DNA from: 2-01-FULL-39-10-A sp964565795
GTDB lineage: Bacteria > Patescibacteriota > Microgenomatia > Levybacterales > UBA12049
Reading direction: 5' to 3'
Assembly: GCA_964565795.1 (NCBI GenBank)
Contig: CAZMGC010000013.1
Span: 1 to 23,575 of the forward strand
Length of the DNA: 23,575 bases
In this document: positions 1 to 6,562 of the stretch, one piece after another
Numbering within the stretch: position 1 is the stretch's first letter
Layout of the letters: every line of letters begins with the position of its first letter
Translations under genes and position numbers: made by a program
The notes under the pieces: generated by a model
Told to the model about the DNA's origin: nothing
Databases searched by the model: none
The model's input: only the letters and a program-made list of their open reading frames with translations

Positions 1-21
1 GTTCGAGTCCTAGTCACGGAG
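1..21 (+). tRNA. 3' end of a tRNA gene, probably tRNA-Asn (partial)
   Basis: The window opens inside a tRNA: G53, the T-loop TTCGAGT, the closing stem half CCTAG, the 3' acceptor strand TCACGGA and discriminator G73 at base 21. The stem implies a 5' acceptor strand TCCGTGA, and the combination of GTTCGAGTCC with discriminator G matches bacterial tRNA-Asn. The anticodon lies outside the window, so the identity is inferred. CCA is not encoded (the next bases are CAT). The minus-strand recombinase gene ends inside this tRNA, which marks it as the integration target. Confidence 0.75.
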
Positions 22-1551
22 CATAGAGGTTTTTAGTATAACCTGCTGATTATCGCGTAACGTCGCGAAAATCGGAGTTGGGACAGTCTCCAAAATCTCC
101 TTCTTTTTAACCATCACCTTCTCGTAAAAGAATCTCAAGTAGTGTCGCTTCATAAAGGGCGGTGCATCCTTATAAGTTGCGTAAATGTCGCGCGTAAAGG
201 CGAGTGTCTCGTCAATCAAATCAACGTCTATCCGGCAGCGGTCATCGACATCCTGTAATTGTTGTTCTGAATGCCTGATTTGATTCTCCAGTTCCGTATG
301 TTTGCGCTTGAACGCTATTCGGTCGATTGTTCCGTCTATCAGCGCGTCCTCCAGTTTGTTGCGCTTGCCTTCCAATGCTATTTTCTGATTAATGATGCCT
401 TGTTTGATACTTGTGGCACTTGCGCGGCTATCGTCGAGTTTTTCGCGAGTCTTTCGCACTACAGCTTCGATAAACTCCGGAGAAAACTGCATGTTCTTGA
501 ATTCTTCCTCAACTAAGCCTTCTATGTCGCTCATTTCGACAAATGGCGCGGTACAACCGTTCCTGTCGCGCTTGGGGCAATGGTAATAGGCTATTTTTCC
601 GCCTCGCGCGCGAAGTTTATGCTCATTTTTGTGCCATTCAGCAACATATCGTTGCCCACATTCGGCGCAGTAGAGAAAACCGCCCAATAGCCAGCTGTGT
701 ACTCGTCGCCGCATCAAAAAGTTACGATGTTTTGCGAGGACATACTGGCAAGTATCGTACAAATCTTTGGAAATGATAGGAATGTGGTTTCCCATCTTTC
801 CTTCTCCATGCCAGCGAATCCAGCCGTAATAAAAGGGATTATTGAGGATTGTATGGATAACGCTATGCCCAAGTCCTGTGCCGGAGCGCGAAACAATGTT
901 GCGTTCAGAAAGCCAATCTTGGATTTCTATGATGGAATAGTTGCCCGTCGCGTAAAGTTCGTACATTTCTTTAATGATTGGAGCAGTATATGGGTCAGGT
1001 TCGCAGGTTTTGCGCTCACGATCGCCTCCAACGCTTCTGTATCCGATCGGTGGCGGAGTTGGTTGCCAACCCTCGCGAAACTTTTGGGTTAGTGCGTCGC
1101 GTGTACGTTGACCGTTCACGTCAGACTCCCACTCAGCGACACTTGCGAGAATGTTGGCGATAAGGCTTGATCCCTGAGTAATATTACCCTCAAGAACTGA
1201 GATCATTTGCAAGCCTTTAGCCTCTATTTCCTTCCGGGTGTCGCGAAAGTCGGAGACATTGCGCGCAAATCGGTCTATTTTGTAGATTATGAGCGCATCA
1301 ACCTTAAATTCTTCTATCTCAGAAAGGAGTTCTTGAAATGCTTTGCGCTGGGTAGTGCGACCGCTTTTGCCATCATCGAGGAACGTGCGCTTTACGTGAT
1401 AATCATGGCTCGTGGCGTAATCAGAACATGCGCGCTTTTGATTCTCCAACGAGAATCCTTCTGTCGCTTGTTCGTCGGTGGACACGCGCAGGTAAATGTA
1501 GCAGGTTTTCATTGATTTAGCTTCAGTCATAGTAACGCTCTGTTTTGTCAT
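10..1551 (-). CDS. Large serine recombinase (integrase/excisionase of the element)
   Basis: This 513-aa protein is a large serine recombinase, which joins attP and attB through a Ser-DNA intermediate. An N-terminal resolvase domain has the catalytic Ser24 in RVSTDEQ and the conserved KIDRFARN (residues 91-98, Arg94 and Arg97). The recombinase domain carries PIGYR (168-172). A zinc ribbon has Cys295, Cys298, Cys325 and Cys333, and a coiled coil covers about 375-435, as in phage integrases and transposon recombinases of 450-550 aa. In-frame starts at 1551, 1530 and 1512 are possible; none has a good ribosome binding site, and the conserved domain begins right after the third. The last codons (SMLRD and stop) are antisense to the tRNA 3' end. 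It is the distal gene of a minus-strand operon, behind a duplicated promoter-like repeat. Confidence 0.93.
   Translation of the reverse strand: MTKQSVTMTEAKSMKTCYIYLRVSTDEQATEGFSLENQKRACSDYATSHDYHVKRTFLDDGKSGRTTQRKAFQELLSEIEEFKVDALIIYKIDRFARNVSDFRDTRKEIEAKGLQMISVLEGNITQGSSLIANILASVAEWESDVNGQRTRDALTQKFREGWQPTPPPIGYRSVGGDRERKTCEPDPYTAPIIKEMYELYATGNYSIIEIQDWLSERNIVSRSGTGLGHSVIHTILNNPFYYGWIRWHGEGKMGNHIPIISKDLYDTCQYVLAKHRNFLMRRRVHSWLLGGFLYCAECGQRYVAEWHKNEHKLRARGGKIAYYHCPKRDRNGCTAPFVEMSDIEGLVEEEFKNMQFSPEFIEAVVRKTREKLDDSRASATSIKQGIINQKIALEGKRNKLEDALIDGTIDRIAFKRKHTELENQIRHSEQQLQDVDDRCRIDVDLIDETLAFTRDIYATYKDAPPFMKRHYLRFFYEKVMVKKKEILETVPTPIFATLRDNQQVILKTSMLRD
18..23. repeat. Candidate attL core GGAGCA
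   Basis: GGAGCA at the tRNA 3' end is repeated at 14628-14633. Large serine recombinases need only a short identical core, so a 6-base repeat is compatible with their mechanism, but 6 bases can also match by chance. The core includes tRNA bases 70-73, so the tRNA 3' end would remain intact after integration. Confidence 0.45.
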
Positions 1552-1560
1552 ATAGTCAAG

Positions 1561-1626
1561 TCTTTTTTTATAGTGTACGGAAACCTCCGTCGCAGGCTAA
1601 ATGCGCTCTTTTTTATAGTGTACGGA
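1561..1626 (-). repeat. Two 19-20-bp direct repeats with promoter-like core upstream of the recombinase
   Basis: Bases 1561-1581 and 1607-1626 are near-identical (minus-strand reading CCGTACACTATAAAAAA), differing by one T in a T-run, about 46 bp apart. Each contains a TATAAA hexamer on the minus strand. The copy nearest the recombinase has its hexamer at 1572-1567, 15 bases before the start codon. Next to it is a small hairpin, ACGGA-AACC-TCCGT (1577-1590). They could be a duplicated promoter, a regulator binding site or recombinase accessory sites; the sequence does not decide. Confidence 0.5.
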
Positions 1627-1659
1627 TAATCTCTGCGCGAGAATCGCGCGCAAGTACCT

Positions 1660-2010
1660 TTACCTGCGCGCATTTTTTTCGTCCTCTCTCGCTTCCCAAT
1701 CAAGGCGCTTCTTTTCCCACTTCTTGAACTCCTTAAAAAGCACCTCCCATAATGTTCCTAAAGTTTTGTCTTGTGCATATGCGAAGCTTTCATTTTGTAT
1801 TCCAGTTTGCTTTATGATCTCCAACTTCGCTCCAACAACAACCGATTGCCAATGTGGGCTCATTGAATCTGCTATTCCCATTTCGATAAACATAGATTCA
1901 GCACACCAGTCCTCAAGAGTTAATCCAAGCCGTATCGCGCCAAGCAGGTGGGGAATTTGCCAATCTTTTAATTTGACTACTACTTCTCTTTCGTTATTTG
2001 TTTGATTTAT
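1660..2010 (-). CDS. Unrecognised ~116-aa protein with no ATG at its apparent start
   Basis: An ATG at 1893 would give only 77 aa, but the frame is open upstream to a stop at 2014-2016 and the added stretch looks protein-like (for example KLKDWQIPHLLGAIRLGLTL, then EDWCAES). A perfect AGGAGG (2027-2022) lies inside the end of the preceding gene, yet the only codon at a usable distance is ATA (2010, 11 bases downstream). Either ATA is used, or ribosomes shift +1 from the upstream gene near its TAA-C end, or one base is wrong. The C-terminus is highly charged and helical (KKWEKKRLDWEAREDEK). No family was recognised. It overlaps the upstream gene by 17 bases, so it is probably translationally coupled in the recombinase operon. 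Confidence 0.5.
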   Translation of the reverse strand: MNQTNNEREVVVKLKDWQIPHLLGAIRLGLTLEDWCAESMFIEMGIADSMSPHWQSVVVGAKLEIIKQTGIQNESFAYAQDKTLGTLWEVLFKEFKKWEKKRLDWEAREDEKNARR

Positions 2011-2503
2011 TTTCTATTACACCTCCTCTCAATCTTGGTATGAGCGTTTCTCTTATTTCTTGTATCTTTTTTCTTGCTCGTTCTCTTTCAGCTTCAGAGA
2101 AATCATTAGATGAGTTATTTAACTGAGTTACATTAGGTGGAAATAGAGTGCTGGAATAGTTGGGAATATTGTTTCCTCGTTGATAGGAACTACTACTACT
2201 TTTATTTACTTCATTGAAGAAGTAGAGTTCCTTATTGAAGAGATAGAGATTTGATTTAGAAAATCCGCGTCTTTTCTTGCTTATAAGTTTTGCAGCGACC
2301 AGCATATCTAAACACATCCTGATATACCTGCTTGTACAAGCGAAATCTTTTGCTAACGTGTCTTGACTTGGAAAAGCATCTCCTGACGTTCCAGCATAGA
2401 GAATAAGATTGACCAGTAATGCCTTTTGAACCGGTTTCAGCCTCGGGCTTCTCATGACTTCACTTAACTTTGTAAAGTTGATTATTCTTTTTTCATTTTC
2501 CAT
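1994..2503 (-). CDS. Helix-turn-helix replication-type protein
   Basis: Read from the ATG at 2503, this is 169 aa. The upstream extension to 2578 is rejected because it covers the preceding small gene. Residues about 15-90 form a winged HTH of the helix_turn_helix_36 / replication initiator N-terminal type: SPRLKPVQKALLVNLILYAG, then FPSQDTLAKDFACTSRYIR as the HTH, then LVAAKLI and a basic KKRRGFSKSN wing. A Ser/Asn-rich linker follows and then a charged helix (SEAERERARKKIQEIRETL). Such proteins occur in plasmids and integrative elements as replication or partition DNA-binding factors; the exact job here is inferred. The start codon is 1 base after the stop of the 42-aa gene, and the 3' end carries the AGGAGG used for the next frame. 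Confidence 0.7.
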   Translation of the reverse strand: MENEKRIINFTKLSEVMRSPRLKPVQKALLVNLILYAGTSGDAFPSQDTLAKDFACTSRYIRMCLDMLVAAKLISKKRRGFSKSNLYLFNKELYFFNEVNKSSSSSYQRGNNIPNYSSTLFPPNVTQLNNSSNDFSEAERERARKKIQEIRETLIPRLRGGVIENKSNK

Positions 2504-2504
2504 A

Positions 2505-2633
2505 TCATCTTTTTCTTGCTGCTTTCTTGGACAACTTTCGTTTGCCAAGCTTCTTTGCTCGCACATGGGCAAGAACAAGGTTTACCCATTGTTCTGCGAT
2601 CGTGTCGATTTGTTGTTGATTTATGGTTTTCAT
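2505..2633 (-). CDS. 42-aa basic protein of unknown function
   Basis: Starting at ATG 2633 the protein is MKTINQQQIDTIAEQWVNLV followed by LAHVRAKKLGKRKLSKKAARKR. It has a predicted amphipathic helix and then a very basic tail with 11 Lys/Arg among its last 17 residues, which suggests nucleic-acid contact. Its ATG overlaps the TGA of the preceding gene (ATGA at 2633-2630), and its own TGA is 1 base before the ATG of the HTH gene, so it is embedded in a coupled operon. That arrangement, rather than homology, is the main evidence that it is real. No function can be assigned. Confidence 0.6.
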   Translation of the reverse strand: MKTINQQQIDTIAEQWVNLVLAHVRAKKLGKRKLSKKAARKR

Positions 2634-2875
2634 CTTTGTGCAAAAAGCCTGTCTTTTAACGAACGCAAAGCTTCTGAATACGGTAATGCTGGGAGCTTCA
2701 AGCTGCCAATCCAATACTCACTAGCGAGTTGTTCGCAGATGGTTTTGTCATCAAAAATAAACCAGAAGAATTTATTTTCTTTTTGAAGTCTTAGGAGTTT
2801 TGCAGAAGAACAAATTAACGCAGCTGCTTCACCGAGATCTTTAGTTGCATACTCATCGATATACGTTTTTTCCAT
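2630..2875 (-). CDS. DUF5659-like small protein
   Basis: This 81-aa protein has the look of DUF5659: TKDLGEAAALICSSAKLLRL at the N-terminus, an aromatic strand (KFFWFIFDD), then KTICEQLASEYWIG and a final SEALRSLKDRLF helix. DUF5659 members are short, alpha/beta, and common in phage- and plasmid-derived regions of Patescibacteria; the function is unknown. It is the first gene of the minus-strand operon that ends in the recombinase, and its stop overlaps the next start (ATGA). The ATG lies inside a 12-bp palindrome (2874-2885), and TGAGGTTA repeats lie upstream, so this is the likely control point of the operon. The family assignment is by motif memory only. Confidence 0.55.
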   Translation of the reverse strand: MEKTYIDEYATKDLGEAAALICSSAKLLRLQKENKFFWFIFDDKTICEQLASEYWIGSLKLPALPYSEALRSLKDRLFAQR

Positions 2876-2885
2876 ATACGTATAT
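2874..2885. promoter_or_regulatory. Palindrome ATATACGTATAT overlapping the first start codon of the recombinase operon
   Basis: This 12-bp perfect palindrome includes the AT of the DUF5659-like gene's ATG. Half of it (ATATACG) recurs inside the gene at 2859-2865. Its position suits an operator or translation control element, but AT-rich palindromes also arise by chance. Confidence 0.3.
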
Positions 2886-2900
2886 TTTGAAGTACCTTCA

Positions 2901-2972
2901 TGAGGTTAAAAATACAAAAGAGAAATTGCTTTAGCCTCGAAGTGTGAAAAAATTTGAGGTTAGTTGAGGTTA
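2901..2972. promoter_or_regulatory. Three TGAGGTTA repeats, candidate operator
   Basis: TGAGGTTA occurs at 2901-2908, 2955-2962 and 2965-2972. The last two are exactly 10 bp apart (one helical turn) and the first is 54 bp (about five turns) away, so all three would face the same side of the DNA. They lie between the winged-helix gene and the recombinase operon; the last overlaps the stop codon of the winged-helix gene. OmpR/PhoB-type wHTH proteins bind tandem direct repeats with about 10-11-bp spacing, so the neighbouring regulator is the obvious candidate ligand (inference). Confidence 0.45.
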
Positions 2973-3407
2973 GGGTTTTAGTTCAACTTTGCAACCTATG
3001 CTAAACCCTTTCTCGACAATAAAAAAATCATTAACCTTATCCTTTACCAAACCCAGCTCTTTTCTTATTGTCTGAATAGTATCTCTTACTCTGCGATCAG
3101 CACCTGAGTCACCATCACTTCGTTCTTTTTTTAATACCTTAACCGTTTCATCGGCAGTAAATACTCGTCCGGGATATTGTGTTAGAAATGCTAGTAGTAA
3201 GTAGCCGTTATCGCGGGGATTAAAGTGACCCTTGCGGGGTTTACCTGATTTATCCAAATAAATAACATCTCCGCTACCTTTGTAAAACTCTAAAGTATTT
3301 GATCGATCTACAATATCACCTCGAATAATATTCTGCCCTTCAAATTGTTGTGGTTGTCCAGAGATTGTATTGAATCTCTGATCCTGCTTTTTATCTCCCA
3401 TATTCAT
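2970..3407 (-). CDS. OmpR/PhoB-type winged-helix DNA-binding regulator
   Basis: This 145-aa protein has a disordered N-terminus (about 1-40), a short beta platform (FYKGSGDVIYLDKSGKPRKG) and then a winged-helix domain of the trans_reg_C type: NGYLLLAFLTQYPGRVFTAD, a putative recognition helix near 103-118 (ADRRVRDTIQTIRKELG), and a wing FFIVEKGFSIG (128-138). There is no receiver domain, so it is not a classical response regulator. It sits upstream of the minus-strand recombinase operon, next to tandem TGAGGTTA sites, and probably controls excision or replication genes. An in-frame ATG two codons in could be an alternative start. The DNA-binding fold is fairly sure; the regulatory target is inferred. 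Confidence 0.75.
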   Translation of the reverse strand: MNMGDKKQDQRFNTISGQPQQFEGQNIIRGDIVDRSNTLEFYKGSGDVIYLDKSGKPRKGHFNPRDNGYLLLAFLTQYPGRVFTADETVKVLKKERSDGDSGADRRVRDTIQTIRKELGLVKDKVNDFFIVEKGFSIGCKVELKP

Positions 3408-3442
3408 CTACATTTCGGGCAGGAGGTTTCTATTTTATCAAA

Positions 3443-4060
3443 TTACTTGGCAATGAAGCCTTCGTATTTCTTAATTACATCCTGATCGATATCCTCATGA
3501 TAGTAGCGCACGATTTCGTATCCGTGCGATGTTTTGCGGAGTTCAACAACCAGTCGCGACACCTTCGCGCTGTATCCGACGAACTCGCCTCCGGAGGGTA
3601 TTACGCGCAATTCATCAATAACGACCTGCCTGTTCGCATCCTGTGCGCTCACCTTGCGAACATAATGTGCTGAAAGGTCAAAGTTATAGCCAGCAGTAGT
3701 AAAAAGTCGCGCAAGCGGTTTCGCTCTGTCGCGCGCATAGTCGCTACCGAGTATGAAGTCCAAACCTTCCCGTTCCTCATCTGTTTCCGGCTCTGAAAAG
3801 AAGCTGAGAACTTTTTCTGTCTCTTTTTGCGCAATCGCTCGTTCAAAAGTATCAATAAAAGAAACGATAAGCTCTTTTTCTTCATTGCTTACACCATTTA
3901 CGACTACCTCTTCCGCCTTCAGCTGAATCTCACTTGAAGTACTTGTGAGGACTTGATCGGTTTTTATAAAGGAGTTTTTGAATATCAAATACCCAGCAAG
4001 AAGAATAACGATGGCAGAGAGCAGAATGACAAGCTTTTTATTGGTAACCCTCGTTAGCAT
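3443..4060 (-). CDS. Membrane-anchored NTF2-like protein
   Basis: This 205-aa protein has a short basic N-terminus, one membrane helix (about 9-27, KLVILLSAIVILLAGYLIF) and a long soluble part predicted to lie outside the membrane. After a linker (about 28-55) the domain begins with EEKELIVSFIDTFERAIAQK, a helix followed by charged helices and then alternating strands (RQVVIDELRVI, YSAKVSRLVVELRKTSHGYE), a pattern like the NTF2/SnoaL superfamily. No catalytic residues are apparent. It has no lipobox cysteine, so it is an anchored rather than a lipidated protein. It is divergent from the MerR-like gene with 58 bases between start codons. It may be a surface function of the element, but no role can be assigned. 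Confidence 0.65.
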   Translation of the reverse strand: MLTRVTNKKLVILLSAIVILLAGYLIFKNSFIKTDQVLTSTSSEIQLKAEEVVVNGVSNEEKELIVSFIDTFERAIAQKETEKVLSFFSEPETDEEREGLDFILGSDYARDRAKPLARLFTTAGYNFDLSAHYVRKVSAQDANRQVVIDELRVIPSGGEFVGYSAKVSRLVVELRKTSHGYEIVRYYHEDIDQDVIKKYEGFIAK

Positions 4061-4090
4061 AAATCTATGTTAAAACCGACATTAATTATG

Positions 4091-4096
4091 TATAAT
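4091..4096 (+). promoter_or_regulatory. -10 box TATAAT for the R-M operon
   Basis: A consensus TATAAT ends 22 bases before the MerR-like ATG at 4119. No clear -35 is visible at the expected distance (TGTTAA near 4068-4073). No other good promoter is seen before 12870, so the five following genes probably form one transcript. Confidence 0.55.
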
Positions 4097-4118
4097 ATTG
4101 TGTAGTTTATCAAGTTCT

Positions 4119-4301
4119 ATGCCAAATAAAAAGAAACTGTTAAAAATTCGCGAGGCGGCCGAGATGCTCGGGGTAAATCTTGAGACTCTACGCCGATGGG
4201 ACCGTGACGGAACGTTCAAAGCTGTACGGATTGGTAAACGCGGGCACAGGATGTATGACGAGGCAGAAATCTTGAAACTTATCGAGAAACAAAAAAATTA
4301 A
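4119..4301 (+). CDS. MerR/excisionase-type helix-turn-helix protein
   Basis: The ATG at 4119 gives 60 aa; an upstream in-frame start at 4098 falls at the expected transcription start and is unlikely. The protein is a single HTH_17/MerR-like winged helix: LLKIREAAEMLGVNLETLRR (helix-turn-helix), WDRDGTFKAVRIGKRGHRMY (wing) and DEAEILKLIEKQ (last helix). It has no effector or dimerisation domain. Its stop is 2 bases from the mod start, so it is the first gene of the R-M operon. By position it could act like a controller protein that delays restriction until methylation is established, or as a recombination directionality factor for the serine recombinase. The fold is clear; the role is inferred. 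Confidence 0.8.
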   Translation: MPNKKKLLKIREAAEMLGVNLETLRRWDRDGTFKAVRIGKRGHRMYDEAEILKLIEKQKN

Positions 4302-4303
4302 AT

Positions 4304-6559
4304 ATGGCACTTAATCCAAACGAAATCAGAGATATTATTAAACTCCTTGAAGCAGGAAAGCCACTTCCTGATGAATACCGATTTAAATTATTTGAGGACA
4401 AACGCGAAGTAGAACTAGTCTGGAATGGCAAAACTAACGAAATAACAAACACGGTGCTACCTTTTCAAACAATTGAACAGGTCGATGAGCCAAGGGCGGA
4501 AAATACAGCAGACACAAAAGCTCAATTAGCACTTTTTGATTTTGATCAACGCGGTAGGCAAATCAAAGGATGGACAAATAAACTCATCTGGGGTGATAAC
4601 AAGCTAATACTCTCAAGTCTTAAGAATGGTCCGCTTAGAGAAGAGATTGAAGCAAACGGTGGAATTAAACTTATCTACATAGATCCTCCATTCGACGTTG
4701 GAGCTGACTTTTCAATGGACATTGAAATAGGTGACGAACAGTTCACAAAGGAGCCGTCAGTTTTAGAGGAGCTCGCATACAGAGATACTTGGGGTAAAGG
4801 CGCAGATAGTTTTATCGCAATGATCTATGAACGAATACAGCTAATGCACGATCTACTATCTCCCGATGGAAGCATCTTTGTTCATTGTGACTACAGGGTA
4901 AGTCCTTATATTCGATTGCTACTGAACGAGGTGTTTGGGGAGAATAATTTCCTAAATGAAATTATTTGGAGAAGAAAAGGTGGTTCTGCTTTGGGGGTCA
5001 TGAGTAGATTATCTGTTGCAACAGATACAATATTTTGGTTCTCAAAATCCGATGATTTTACGATAAAAGCAGTCTATTCGGATGCACCTGAGGAGTATGT
5101 AAAGACTCAATTCAGACACGCAGATCCAGATGGGCGCAAATTTATGATAAATGTGATGAGAAGCCCCTCACCCAGACCCAATCTCAGATATGACTATAAA
5201 GGATATAAGACTCCTCCTAATGGTTGGTCTGTTCCCATTGAAACAATGAGGAAAATGGATGAAGAAGGAAGATTGTACTTTCCAGACTCAAAAGAAAAGC
5301 AAATTTACAAGAAAATTTATCTTGACGAATATTTAGGACAACAAATCAATAATTTATGGACAGATATATCTACGTTAAAAGGAAATAACTCGGAAATAAT
5401 GGATTATCCAACTCAAAAACCAGAGGCACTTTTAGCAAGAATTATTAGTCTCGCAAGTAATGAAAATGACATAGTTGCTGATTTCTTTGTTGGATCCGGA
5501 ACTACACTGGCGATATCGGAAAAAATGAATAGAAAATGGATAGGATCTGATCTTGGAAAGTTCTCCATTCACACTACTCGAAAAAGAATGATTTCTGTTC
5601 AGAGAGAAATAAAAAAGGAAGGAAAAGACTACCGCGCATTTGAGATTTTGAATCTTGGGAAATACGAACGCCAATTATATGTAGGCGTAAATCCCAACCT
5701 ACAAGATGATCAGCAACAGCAACAGCTTGTGCAAAAAGAAAAAGACTTTATTTCTCTTATTCTTAAAGCATACAAAGGAGAAACCGCATCCGGATTTGAG
5801 CACTTCATTGGTAAAAAAAATAATCGGCTTGTGGCGGTTGGTCCTATAAACCTTCCTGTTGGAAGAGATTTTGTACACGAATTATTGGCAGAGGCAATTG
5901 ATAAAAAGCTGACAAAACTGGACGTGTTGGCGTTTGAATTCGAAATGGGACTCTTCCCTCATATTCAGGAGGAGGCTAAATCAAAAGGCGTAGATCTTGC
6001 ACTTAAATATATCCCTCGTGATGTATTTGACAAACAGGCAATAGAGAAAAATCAGGTCGTGTTCCATGATGTGGCGTTCATTGAAGTAAAACCACACATA
6101 AAAGGAAAAACACTGGCAATAGAACTGACAGACTTTTCAGTTTTTTATAACCAAGATACTTTGGCAAATGTTGAGTCGGAGCTTAAGAATGGCGGATCAA
6201 AGATTCTTGTTGAAAACGGGCAAATAATAAAAGTCACTAAAGATAAAAGTGGAATTACCAATAGAACTGTGCTTACCAAGAAATGGACTGATTGGATTGA
6301 CTATTGGTCAGTAGACTTTGATTTTGAAAACAAAAAAGAGATCATCCGATACACCGATGAGGACGGAAAACAAGTTGAGGCATGGACTGGAGACTATATT
6401 TTTGAGAATGAGTGGCAATCTTTTAGAACGAAAAAGGATCGTTCGCTTGAGCTAAAGAGCGTATTTCATGAATGCACCAAAGGAAAAAGGAAAGTTGCGA
6501 TCAAAGTTGTAGACATTTTTGGCAATGACACTATGAAAGTTATCGAAGTAAATATCTAA
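4304..6559 (+). CDS. mod: Type III restriction-modification DNA methyltransferase (Mod), N6-adenine type
   Basis: This 751-aa methyltransferase should transfer methyl groups from AdoMet to adenine N6 and supply target recognition for the Res subunit. Motif IV is DPPF (127-130), after IKLIYI. The AdoMet-binding motif I, FVGSGTT, lies near 394-400, preceded by motif X-like YPTQKPEALLARII. The order IV then I is the beta-class arrangement of type III Mod proteins. The region between (about 150-380) should hold target recognition. A long C-terminal part (about 500-751) ending in a beta-rich section follows and is not catalytic. A run of eight A (5813-5820) lies at the junction of the two parts. 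It starts 2 bases after the MerR-like gene and ends 3 bases before res. Confidence 0.92.
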   Translation: MALNPNEIRDIIKLLEAGKPLPDEYRFKLFEDKREVELVWNGKTNEITNTVLPFQTIEQVDEPRAENTADTKAQLALFDFDQRGRQIKGWTNKLIWGDNKLILSSLKNGPLREEIEANGGIKLIYIDPPFDVGADFSMDIEIGDEQFTKEPSVLEELAYRDTWGKGADSFIAMIYERIQLMHDLLSPDGSIFVHCDYRVSPYIRLLLNEVFGENNFLNEIIWRRKGGSALGVMSRLSVATDTIFWFSKSDDFTIKAVYSDAPEEYVKTQFRHADPDGRKFMINVMRSPSPRPNLRYDYKGYKTPPNGWSVPIETMRKMDEEGRLYFPDSKEKQIYKKIYLDEYLGQQINNLWTDISTLKGNNSEIMDYPTQKPEALLARIISLASNENDIVADFFVGSGTTLAISEKMNRKWIGSDLGKFSIHTTRKRMISVQREIKKEGKDYRAFEILNLGKYERQLYVGVNPNLQDDQQQQQLVQKEKDFISLILKAYKGETASGFEHFIGKKNNRLVAVGPINLPVGRDFVHELLAEAIDKKLTKLDVLAFEFEMGLFPHIQEEAKSKGVDLALKYIPRDVFDKQAIEKNQVVFHDVAFIEVKPHIKGKTLAIELTDFSVFYNQDTLANVESELKNGGSKILVENGQIIKVTKDKSGITNRTVLTKKWTDWIDYWSVDFDFENKKEIIRYTDEDGKQVEAWTGDYIFENEWQSFRTKKDRSLELKSVFHECTKGKRKVAIKVVDIFGNDTMKVIEVNI

Positions 6560-6562
6560 ACT

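Noticed and set aside
271..1515. Several plus-strand frames of 60-131 codons inside the recombinase region
   Set aside because: They are antisense to a protein with complete catalytic and zinc motifs, have no promoter or ribosome binding site, and lack protein-like patterns.
5711..5725. CAGCAACAGCAACAG simple repeat in mod
   Set aside because: It is a 6-base unit with only 2.5 copies, so changes stay in frame and add Gln pairs. It is unlikely to be a phase switch, unlike the A8 tract.
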